DNA of 64,000 bases, taken from positions 62,001 through 126,000 of the forward strand of contig JALTKS010000079.1 in NCBI GenBank assembly GCA_027006175.1, read 5' to 3'. Made by a program: the position numbers and the translations under genes. Of the stretch, positions 10,123-17,346 are shown piece by piece; the first letter of the stretch is position 1; each line of letters opens with the position of its first letter. This DNA comes from Gammaproteobacteria bacterium. GTDB lineage: Bacteria > Pseudomonadota > Gammaproteobacteria > AKS1. The notes beneath the pieces were generated by a model that saw only the letters and a list, made by a program, of their open reading frames with translations, had not been told where the DNA came from and made no database searches.

Positions 10123-11364
10123 ATGAACGATTGTTGCTATAACCCCGCCGAAAAAATGCTGACGACAGATGAAGCCATTCAATTCTTGCTTGAACGTTCG
10201 CATACCACCGCATTAACAGAAATGGTTAATACGCTTGATGCGTTGGGGCGGGTACTTGCGCAGCCAATTACGTCAACATTAAATGTTCCACCATTGGATA
10301 ACTCTGCAATGGATGGCTATGTCACGCGATACAGTGACTTAAATGCAGAAGGCGAAACAAGTTTAACTATTTCGCAACGTATTGCGGCAGGTTATGTGGG
10401 TGACAAGTTAGAAGAAGGCACTGCAGCTCGTATTTTTACGGGTGCGCCAATCCCTGAAGGTGCTGACACGGTTATTATGCAGGAACAATGTCAACAACAA
10501 GACGATAAAGTGATTATCAGCGGTCGTGTTGCAAAAGGCGATCATATTCGACGTGCAGGCGAAGACATTACCGAAGGCAATGAAGTCATGTCAGTGGGGC
10601 AGAAGTTGCGCCCACAGGATTTAGGTTTGATTGCATCGGTTGGTGTTGCAGAGATTAACGTCTTTAAAAAAATAACCGTTGCGATTTTTTCTACCGGCGA
10701 TGAGTTATTGATGCCAGGCGATCCGGTTGAACCGGGTAAGATTTATAACTCCAATCGTTACACCCTAACCGGTCTGTTACAAAAAGCGGGCTGTGACATT
10801 ATTGACCTGGGTTGTATAGAAGATGATCTCGATGCGACCGTTGATGCCATGCAGAAAGCGGCAGAACAAGCGGATGTAATCATGACAACGGGCGGTGTGT
10901 CGGTCGGTGAGGAAGATTATATTAAGTTAGCGATCGATAAACTTGGCAGTGTTGAAATGTGGCGTGTTGCCATGAAGCCAGGCAAACCGGTTGCCTTCGG
11001 TGAAGTTAATAAAACCCCCTTTATTGGCTTGCCAGGAAATCCGGTTTCGGTTTTTGTTACTTTCTGTTTATTTGCCCGTCCTGTTCTTCGTACCATGCAA
11101 GGCTGCAATGACATATTGCCACGCAAGTTTAAAGTAACCGCTGGTTTTGATTGGCCGCGAAAAGGGCCACGGCGTGAATTTGTTCGTGGTCAATTAGTGA
11201 TGGATGAACATGGGCAACAACATGCACAAACTTATTCATCACATAGTTCAGGCGTTTTAACCTCAACAACGTGGGCGCAGGGATTGATTGAGATACCTGA
11301 AAACACAAGCTTCGAAAAAGGCGCTGTGCTGAACTGGCTAGATTTCTCTGAACTCTTTTCGTGA
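10123..11364 (+). CDS. moeA: Molybdopterin molybdenumtransferase
   Basis: The protein is 413 residues, normal length. MoeA inserts molybdenum into adenylylated molybdopterin. Visible landmarks are PPLDNSAMDGYV (residues ~60-70), FTGAPIPEGADTVIMQE, the MogA-like domain with STGDELL, GKIYNSNRY and TTGGVSVGEEDY, and GLPGNPVSVFVTF. moaB ends 12 bases upstream. The stop codon overlaps the mobA GTG start, consistent with one operon. Confidence 0.96.
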   Translation: MNDCCYNPAEKMLTTDEAIQFLLERSHTTALTEMVNTLDALGRVLAQPITSTLNVPPLDNSAMDGYVTRYSDLNAEGETSLTISQRIAAGYVGDKLEEGTAARIFTGAPIPEGADTVIMQEQCQQQDDKVIISGRVAKGDHIRRAGEDITEGNEVMSVGQKLRPQDLGLIASVGVAEINVFKKITVAIFSTGDELLMPGDPVEPGKIYNSNRYTLTGLLQKAGCDIIDLGCIEDDLDATVDAMQKAAEQADVIMTTGGVSVGEEDYIKLAIDKLGSVEMWRVAMKPGKPVAFGEVNKTPFIGLPGNPVSVFVTFCLFARPVLRTMQGCNDILPRKFKVTAGFDWPRKGPRREFVRGQLVMDEHGQQHAQTYSSHSSGVLTSTTWAQGLIEIPENTSFEKGAVLNWLDFSELFS

Positions 11365-11951
11365 TTATTAGTCCTGTCAAAGAAGATATTACTGCCGTCG
11401 TTTTAGCTGGCGGGCAGGGGCGACGTGTTAATGAACAGGATAAGGGCTTAATTTCTTTTTCCGGCAAGAAGCTGGTTGAGCACGTTATTGAAAGCTTGTC
11501 TAAACAGACCAAGGATATTGTTGTTGTTGCAAACCGTCATATAGAAACGTATACCTCGTTAGGGTTTCCGGTTGTATCCGATCGTATTGAAGGTTTTCAA
11601 GGCCCCCTGGCTGGTATTGATGCGGCCTTTTCTGTGACAGGTAGTTCATTCATTGTTTGTGTCCCCTGTGATAGCCCATTTTTACCGGATGATTTAATAG
11701 ACAGATTAGTGGCGGCAGTGAGTGGTAATAACCCACTTGTTGTGGCGAGTGATGGGAAAAGACTTCACCCTGTTATTTGTTTAGTGCATCGTTCGGTATG
11801 GCCAGATATTGAGAAGCGATTAGCACAAGGGCATTTAAGGCTTATGGAATGGATAGAAGCCAATGGTTACGATGTCGCAGATTTTTCAACGTGCCCTGAA
11901 ATGTTGCAAAATTTAAATACACCAGAACAGCTGAATTCAGCGCAACAATGA
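11361..11951 (+). CDS. mobA: Molybdenum cofactor guanylyltransferase
   Basis: The protein is 196 residues. MobA adds GMP to molybdopterin to make the bis-MGD cofactor needed by NasA-type nitrate reductases. The nucleotide-binding loop LAGGQGRRVNEQDKG lies near the N-terminus; the usual RMG is RVN here, a modest deviation. FQGPLAGI and VPCDSPFLPDDL are also typical. The start is GTG, overlapping the moeA TGA as GTGA, which suggests translational coupling. Confidence 0.93.
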   Translation: MIISPVKEDITAVVLAGGQGRRVNEQDKGLISFSGKKLVEHVIESLSKQTKDIVVVANRHIETYTSLGFPVVSDRIEGFQGPLAGIDAAFSVTGSSFIVCVPCDSPFLPDDLIDRLVAAVSGNNPLVVASDGKRLHPVICLVHRSVWPDIEKRLAQGHLRLMEWIEANGYDVADFSTCPEMLQNLNTPEQLNSAQQ

Positions 11952-12020
11952 TATTTATATTTAAATAATAGTTCCTTTTGAATTTAGTTCTCCTGATTTT
12001 CTCTTATCGATTTTTCTGCA

Positions 12021-12060
12021 AGACACCCTTTGGTGCAAGTGATGTTTCATTCTGGTGCGT
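12021..12060 (+). promoter_or_regulatory. Candidate NtrC half-sites upstream of narK
   Basis: Two GGTGC half-sites, at 12032 and 12054, lie 22 bases apart. The first forms an imperfect palindrome GACACC-CTTT-GGTGCA, whose spacer is one base shorter than the classical NtrC site. They sit about 60-80 bases upstream of the sigma-54 box at 12112, a plausible enhancer distance. The match is weak. Confidence 0.3.
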
Positions 12061-12111
12061 AATGCCTGTTAAGTAAATATATGCATCAATATTAACAACG
12101 ACTTAGCGCGC

Positions 12112-12127
12112 TGGCGCAATTCTTGCT
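12112..12127 (+). promoter_or_regulatory. Sigma-54 promoter upstream of narK (first copy)
   Basis: TGGCGC-AATTC-TTGCT matches the -24/-12 consensus TGGCAC-N5-TTGCW at all but one position. The GG (12113-12114) and GC (12125-12126) elements are exactly 10 bases apart. The expected transcription start is near 12138, about 30 bases before the narK ATG. Confidence 0.75.
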
Positions 12128-12168
12128 GTAGGCATTCAAGAAATTTAGCTTTTATCTGGAGCGCAACA

Positions 12169-13635
12169 ATGAGTACTTCTACTATAAGAGGAAACTTTCT
12201 CTCATTTACCGGTCGTGCAAGAATTTTACATACGACCTGGTTTGCCTTTTTTGTTACTTTTCTTGTTTGGTTTAATCACGCACCCTTACTTGCGGTTATT
12301 CAGGAAACAATGGGACTGACGGATCAGCAAATAAAAACCTTATTAATTCTGAATGTTGCCTTAACAATTCCGGCGCGTATTATTACCGGGATGCTGGTTG
12401 ATGTTTACGGACCAAGAAACACCTATACGATTATGTTATTGCTAACTGCCGCATTAAGTTTTTTCTTTTCGATGGCATCGAGTTTTGAAGCATTAGCACT
12501 TGCGCGATTTATGCTTGGTTTTGTTGGTGCCGGTTTTGTGATTGGTATTCGGATGATCAGTGAATGGTATCCTGCCAAGCAGTTAGGCTTGGCTGAAGGG
12601 CTTTATAAAGGTCTGGGTAATGTTGGTTCGGCAGTAGCGGCAGTCAGCCTGCCTACTTTGGCGCTGTGGTTTGGTGGTGATGATGGTTGGCGTTATGCAA
12701 CCGCTTTAACGGGGGGTATAGCACTGATATATGCCGGTGTGTATTTCTTTCTTGTGACAGATACACCGAAAGGCTCAACGTATTTTAAGCCTAATAAATC
12801 AGGTGGTTTGGAAGTAACCAGTAAACGAGATTTCTTTTTCTACCTAGCTATGAATATTCCTATGTATGGTGCAATGGCTGTTCTTGCATGGAAAGTCAGC
12901 TTGCTTGGTTTAATGACTGATCTGGTGGCGAACAGTATTTATGTATTGCTGTTGGTGTTATTTTTATTTCAGTCGCGTCAAATATTTAAAGTGAACCATG
13001 AAATATTTGAGAAGCCGGTTGATCCAATGTTGCGCTATAAATTCAAGCAGGTTGCCATACTTAGTATTGCTTATGCGGTTACATTCGGTTCGGAGTTAGC
13101 GGTTGTATCAATGTTGCCATTGTTTTTCAAAGATACGTTTCTTATTACTGCGGCTCTTGCGGGTGTGTTTGGTGCAAGCTTCGCGGTGATTGATATCTTG
13201 TCTTGTCCATCGGGTGGTTTTATCAGCGATAAATTTGGCCGCAAGCGATCTCTGGTGGTTTTACTAAGTGGCGCAGCCATTGGTTTTTTTGCCATGTCAC
13301 AGATCACAGCCGAATGGCATATCGCTTTTGCGGTGATGGTGATTATGGCGGGATCCTTTTTCCTCGGATCAGCAGCAGGTTGTGTATTTGCATTAGTGCC
13401 ACTGATTAGACGACGATTAACAGGGCAAATTGCGGGTATGGTTGGTGCTTACGGTAATATTGGTGCTGTGGTGTTTTTAACCATCTTCTCGTTTGTAACG
13501 CCATCCGTATTTTTTGTTACTATTAGTGTCGGGATTGCGCTTGCAGCTTTTGCTGCGTTGTTTCTGGATGAACCTAAAGGGGCAATGGCCGAGATACTAC
13601 CGGATGGCACCGTTGAAATGATTGAAGTGCATTAA
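12169..13635 (+). CDS. narK: NarK-type nitrate/nitrite transporter, copy 1
   Basis: The protein is 488 residues with about 12 transmembrane helices, of the major facilitator nitrate/nitrite porter family. Family signatures are GFVGAGFVIGIRMISEWYP, the first nitrate-signature region GNVGSAVAAVSLP and the second, GAYGNIGAVVFL, together with GRKRS in a cytoplasmic loop. It probably imports nitrate for assimilation. GGAGCG lies 8 bases before the ATG. It is the paralogue of the protein at 15409-16881, and both end in a near-identical tail (MAEI-PDGTV-MI-V). It stands alone under its own sigma-54 promoter and converges with the kinase/phosphatase gene. Confidence 0.93.
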   Translation: MSTSTIRGNFLSFTGRARILHTTWFAFFVTFLVWFNHAPLLAVIQETMGLTDQQIKTLLILNVALTIPARIITGMLVDVYGPRNTYTIMLLLTAALSFFFSMASSFEALALARFMLGFVGAGFVIGIRMISEWYPAKQLGLAEGLYKGLGNVGSAVAAVSLPTLALWFGGDDGWRYATALTGGIALIYAGVYFFLVTDTPKGSTYFKPNKSGGLEVTSKRDFFFYLAMNIPMYGAMAVLAWKVSLLGLMTDLVANSIYVLLLVLFLFQSRQIFKVNHEIFEKPVDPMLRYKFKQVAILSIAYAVTFGSELAVVSMLPLFFKDTFLITAALAGVFGASFAVIDILSCPSGGFISDKFGRKRSLVVLLSGAAIGFFAMSQITAEWHIAFAVMVIMAGSFFLGSAAGCVFALVPLIRRRLTGQIAGMVGAYGNIGAVVFLTIFSFVTPSVFFVTISVGIALAAFAALFLDEPKGAMAEILPDGTVEMIEVH

Positions 13636-13641
13636 TAGCAA

Positions 13642-15357
13642 TTATTTAATTAATAAATAAGCCAGCACCAGATTTAAAATAAACAACCCGGCAGAGATGC
13701 TTTTCCAGACGGCAAGTGGATTGCTTTCTAGTAAAGGTGTGTGTTGCTTTTGCATGAACTCGGAATTAGCGGAACCCAGGTCGTGAATAAATTCAGATAA
13801 ACGTTCATAACGTTTAGCTGGATCGAGAGCCACTGATTTTTGTATTGCCGCATCAACCCAAATCGGTACTTCCTGGTTATAGTGCTTGATCGGTGTGTAG
13901 CGAACACGTTTTAATTTATTTAATGATAGTGGGCCACCATAAGGTAAATGCCCTGTGAGAATTTCATAGCAAATTACACCAAGCGCGTATATATCTGAAC
14001 GATTACTGCCTGTATAGCCTTCAAAAAATTCAGGGGCAGCATAATTCATGGTGCCAAGCATTGGATTGCGTTCAAACGGTACATCAGATTCATCTACACC
14101 GGCTATTTTGGTAGAACCAAAATCAATAATGACAACACGACCATTACCATCGAAAACAATATTGGCGGGCTTTAAGTCGCGATGCACCATTTCTAATCGG
14201 TGAAAAGAACGTAAACCACTTGCAATTTGTTCGGCAATATCGCGCACAGCAATATAGGAAGGGCGAGGATTGTCTTTTATCCATACTTCCAGGGTATCAC
14301 CTTCAATATATTCAGTTACGTAGTAAAGAAAACGTCGGCGTCGATTCGACTCATATATTTTGAGTACATGCGGGTTATCAATGCGTTTGCCAACCCATTC
14401 TTCATGTAAGAACTGATCGATATAGGCAGGATCATCTTCAAAATTGATTGACGGTGTTTTGATAATAACGCGCTTACCCGTATCAGTATCTTGTGCAACA
14501 TAAACCTGTGTGCGATTACTGGCGTGTAATTCACGAGTAATAAGATAACCATCAATAGTCATTCCTACATCGAGGAATGGCGGGAAGGGCAGACCTGATA
14601 ACTGTAACAGGAAACTTGCTTCATCCTGTTTGGGCAAATGATCAATACGAATAACCTGACAGGTAACATTATCTTTACTACCGGCTTTCAGTGCCATTTT
14701 TACCAGAATGCGTGCAGCCTGTTCCGGATTTGATGCATTATCACGCAGGCAATTGCGTAGTTCGATGTTACTAATGAATTCATGTACACCATCAGTAGTG
14801 AGCATGTAAACGTCACCGGCTTCAACGGGCAGGCTTCTAAAATCGATATCGACATGGGCATCTGCACCCATAGCTCTACCCAGATAGGTTTTCTCACCTG
14901 CGCCCCAGGTACTGTGGTCTTCTGTCAGGGATTCTAAATCGCCATCGCGTAAACGATAAATACGTGTGTCACCCACATGAAATAAATACGCAGTTCCCGA
15001 CTTGATAATAAGCGCACTCAGTGTGGTTAACATCGCACCCGCAGAACCGTAACTCCGTTTACCTTGACTGTAGAGCCAGCTATTGAGTGAACCTAATACT
15101 TTTTGTGCGGAGGTTTTAACGGTCCAGCTATCGGGGGTACTGTAGTAATCTGAAATAAAACCATTAACACAGGCTTCGCTGGCATCTTGACCGGCTTCAC
15201 TGCGGCTAACGCCATCTGCAATAACAAGACATAAACCTTTTGAACCAAGCAGTGGTTCTTCCGGTATCTCTATACGACAGGCATCTTCATTGCAGGATTT
15301 GAGTCCTGCATCGGTATGTTGTCCCGCCTGAATGCCGTTAGTATCTTGTTTTGTCAT
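13642..15357 (-). CDS. PP2C phosphatase / Ser-Thr protein kinase fusion
   Basis: The protein is 571 residues. Residues ~10-245 form a PP2C phosphatase (NEDACRIE, VIADGVSRSEAGQDASE, HVGDTRIYRL, TTDGVHEF, KDNVTCQV) with the metal-binding aspartates in place. Residues ~270-540 form a Hanks-type kinase with VIIKTPS, HRDLKPAN (catalytic Asp394), DFG (Asp412), APEFFEG and SDIYALGVICYE. The glycine-rich loop is degenerate (ELHASNRTQVYVA). A single C-terminal transmembrane helix (~548-569) anchors it to the membrane. Similar fusions sit beside nitrate assimilation genes in Pseudomonas. It lies 51 bases downstream of the second narK, so probably the same operon. Its target, possibly a transporter or reductase, is unknown. 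Confidence 0.92.
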   Translation of the reverse strand: MTKQDTNGIQAGQHTDAGLKSCNEDACRIEIPEEPLLGSKGLCLVIADGVSRSEAGQDASEACVNGFISDYYSTPDSWTVKTSAQKVLGSLNSWLYSQGKRSYGSAGAMLTTLSALIIKSGTAYLFHVGDTRIYRLRDGDLESLTEDHSTWGAGEKTYLGRAMGADAHVDIDFRSLPVEAGDVYMLTTDGVHEFISNIELRNCLRDNASNPEQAARILVKMALKAGSKDNVTCQVIRIDHLPKQDEASFLLQLSGLPFPPFLDVGMTIDGYLITRELHASNRTQVYVAQDTDTGKRVIIKTPSINFEDDPAYIDQFLHEEWVGKRIDNPHVLKIYESNRRRRFLYYVTEYIEGDTLEVWIKDNPRPSYIAVRDIAEQIASGLRSFHRLEMVHRDLKPANIVFDGNGRVVIIDFGSTKIAGVDESDVPFERNPMLGTMNYAAPEFFEGYTGSNRSDIYALGVICYEILTGHLPYGGPLSLNKLKRVRYTPIKHYNQEVPIWVDAAIQKSVALDPAKRYERLSEFIHDLGSANSEFMQKQHTPLLESNPLAVWKSISAGLFILNLVLAYLLIK

Positions 15358-15408
15358 TTGTTGCCAAGTATAGCGGTGTCACTTGATATAGGCGAATTGC
15401 TGAGCGAA

Positions 15409-16881
15409 TTATTTAACGTCAATCATTTGCACTGTTCCATCTGGCATGATTTCAGCCATTGAACCTTGTGGTTCTTCAAGGAAAAAAATAATCAGCCCTA
15501 GGACAAAGGCCGCGACAAGACCGATGAGAAAGAAGAAATCATCGTATTCTACAAATGAGTTAACGGTTAGAAAGATAACAGCACCAACATTACCGAATGC
15601 ACCCACCATGCCGGCTATTTGCCCGGTCATTCGACGTTTAACCAACGGCACCATCGCATAGACCGCACCCGAGCCTGCTTTAGAAAAAATACCACCAATA
15701 ATGGTTAAGCTAACAACCATCCATATTGACCAGGACTGATCGACAAGACCAAGCGCCAGGAAGCTGGCTGTGATCCCCGTAAAGGCAATAAGTAATGTAC
15801 GTTTACGACCAATTTTATCACTGATCCAACCACCACCGGGGCGAGCAAATAAATTGATAAAAGGGTAGATACCAGCAAGCAGCGCCGCTATTATTTTTGG
15901 TAATTCAAACCAGTCAACGTAAAAGAGGGCAAGCATTGAAACAACTGCAAGCTCGGTACCAAAGGTGACCATGTACGCAAAATCCAGAATCGCGACTTGC
16001 TTAAATTTATATTGATGTAGTTCAGGAACCGTTTCCTTTATGACATGGCTATTAATATGCAAAATTTTCCATGTTTGTATTGCAAAAAGTGCAAGAAGGG
16101 CAATGTAGATGATAAAGGTTGCTTCGTTATTGATAAGTCCCATATTGGTTGGCGATAATTTCCATGTCAGTACACCCAGTGCCAGAAACAGCGGAACATT
16201 CATTAAGATGTAAAGAATTAAATCTTTACCGCTGGTTATTTCCATTGCACCGGTTTTCTTGGGTTTGAAGTATGTTGACCCTTTTGGTGTATCGGTCACA
16301 CTCAGGAAATAGATAATGCCGTAGATAATAGCGACAATACTGGCAGTGGTGAGTGCAATGCGCCAACCACTGGCATCACCAACGCTGGCAGCAATAAAAG
16401 GTAATGAGCCTGCAGCACCGGCGGCACCGAAGTTACCCCAGCCACCGTAAATACCTTGTGCGATACCGGTTTGTTTGGCCGGAAACCACTCTCCAATCAT
16501 GCGAATACCAACAACAAATCCTGCGCCAATAAATCCGGAAAGGAAGCGAAGAATGGTCAGTTGCTCATAACTATCAGCCCAGGCAAAGGCAATACTGATC
16601 AAGCCACCGAGTACCAAAATGCCGGTGTACATGATGCGAGGCCCCAGTTTATCAACCAACATGCCAACAATAATCCGGGAAGGGATGGTCATGGCAACAT
16701 TCAGAATCAGCAACACTTTCGTTTGTTGAGCGCTAAGTCCAAGTGCTTCCTGGATGTAGGGCATCATAGGACCTAACCCTAGCCACACAACAAAAGTCAT
16801 GAAGAAGGCAAACCATGTCATATGCAAGATGCGATAGCGTCCTGAAAATGAAAATAGATTAAACTTGGTTTCGTTTGACAT
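15409..16881 (-). CDS. narK: NarK-type nitrate/nitrite transporter, copy 2
   Basis: The protein is 490 residues with about 12 transmembrane helices, of the same family as the 12169 gene and clearly its paralogue (RILHMTWFAFFMTFVVWLGLGP, GFVVGIRMIGEWFP, GNFGAAGAAGSLP, GAFGNVGAVIFL). It probably imports nitrate or exchanges nitrite. It is divergent from nirB across a 465-base regulatory region, has its own reverse-strand sigma-54 box (16930-16945) and is followed by the kinase/phosphatase gene. Confidence 0.93.
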   Translation of the reverse strand: MSNETKFNLFSFSGRYRILHMTWFAFFMTFVVWLGLGPMMPYIQEALGLSAQQTKVLLILNVAMTIPSRIIVGMLVDKLGPRIMYTGILVLGGLISIAFAWADSYEQLTILRFLSGFIGAGFVVGIRMIGEWFPAKQTGIAQGIYGGWGNFGAAGAAGSLPFIAASVGDASGWRIALTTASIVAIIYGIIYFLSVTDTPKGSTYFKPKKTGAMEITSGKDLILYILMNVPLFLALGVLTWKLSPTNMGLINNEATFIIYIALLALFAIQTWKILHINSHVIKETVPELHQYKFKQVAILDFAYMVTFGTELAVVSMLALFYVDWFELPKIIAALLAGIYPFINLFARPGGGWISDKIGRKRTLLIAFTGITASFLALGLVDQSWSIWMVVSLTIIGGIFSKAGSGAVYAMVPLVKRRMTGQIAGMVGAFGNVGAVIFLTVNSFVEYDDFFFLIGLVAAFVLGLIIFFLEEPQGSMAEIMPDGTVQMIDVK

Positions 16882-16929
16882 AGTTACGTCCTAAATAATT
16901 AATTTTTATTTCACTATTGCCGGCATAAA

Positions 16930-16945
16930 GGCAAACATCGTGCCA
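16930..16945 (-). promoter_or_regulatory. Sigma-54 promoter for narK copy 2
   Basis: Read on the minus strand the sequence is TGGCAC-GATGT-TTGCC, with a perfect -24 element and TTGC at -12. GG and GC are 10 bases apart. The expected start of transcription is near 16918, about 37 bases before the narK start codon at 16881. Confidence 0.8.
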
Positions 16946-17129
16946 TGTTTATTTAATTCTCATCAATTAAGCTTAATGCATCGCGTTATTCACTGTCATA
17001 ACCTTTAATACAGCACCTCTTTGCTACTATTATTAGTGACTCGAGATGAGTGTTTCATATACACAAACCTCGTTATTGTGATTTTCGTATATTATAATTG
17101 GCTTATATTGATGCATGATAACATGAAAA

Positions 17130-17146
17130 AGCACCAAAATGGTGCG
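17130..17146. promoter_or_regulatory. NtrC-binding site (shared enhancer)
   Basis: GCACCAAAATGGTGC at 17131-17145 matches the classical NtrC operator TGCACCAAAATGGTGCA at 15 of 17 positions; only the outermost bases differ. It lies about 150 bases upstream of the expected nirB start and about 190 bases from the divergent narK promoter box, so it can serve both. Confidence 0.82.
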
Positions 17147-17273
17147 CTTGTTGTTCCGGAATGTCACAATAAACTCCTGAAGCACAATATGAAAATTTTA
17201 TTTTTATCATTAAATCAGTAGTTTATATATAAATTTTGCGCTATTAGTTTATTTCAGTAACTGCTAATATAAC

Positions 17274-17289
17274 TGGCACGGTAGTTGCT
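17274..17289 (+). promoter_or_regulatory. Sigma-54 promoter for nirB operon
   Basis: TGGCAC-GGTAG-TTGCT is a full match to the sigma-54 consensus TGGCAC-N5-TTGCW, with GG (17275-17276) and GC (17287-17288) 10 bases apart. The predicted start is near 17300, giving a leader of about 47 bases before the nirB ATG at 17347. Confidence 0.9.
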
Positions 17290-17346
17290 CTATAAACGGC
17301 AAAACGAACTAAATTTACTAAGAACCATCTGAACCTGGAGTACGGT

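Larger units (their letters stand above)
16882..17346. promoter_or_regulatory. Divergent narK/nirB control region
   Basis: The 465-base gap contains a sigma-54 promoter reading toward narK, one reading toward nirB, and a single near-consensus NtrC palindrome between them. A weaker NtrC-like element, CAGCACCTCTTTGCTAC, lies near 17012. The rest is strongly AT-rich, which would suit IHF-assisted looping. No convincing gene is present in it. Confidence 0.7.

Noticed and set aside
16456..16776. 106-residue frame antisense to narK copy 2
   Set aside because: It lies wholly inside a well-supported transporter gene and shows no recognisable domain.
17021..17221. 66-residue frame in the narK-nirB gap
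   Set aside because: It runs over the NtrC palindrome, has no ribosome-binding site and encodes an unremarkable hydrophobic/basic sequence.
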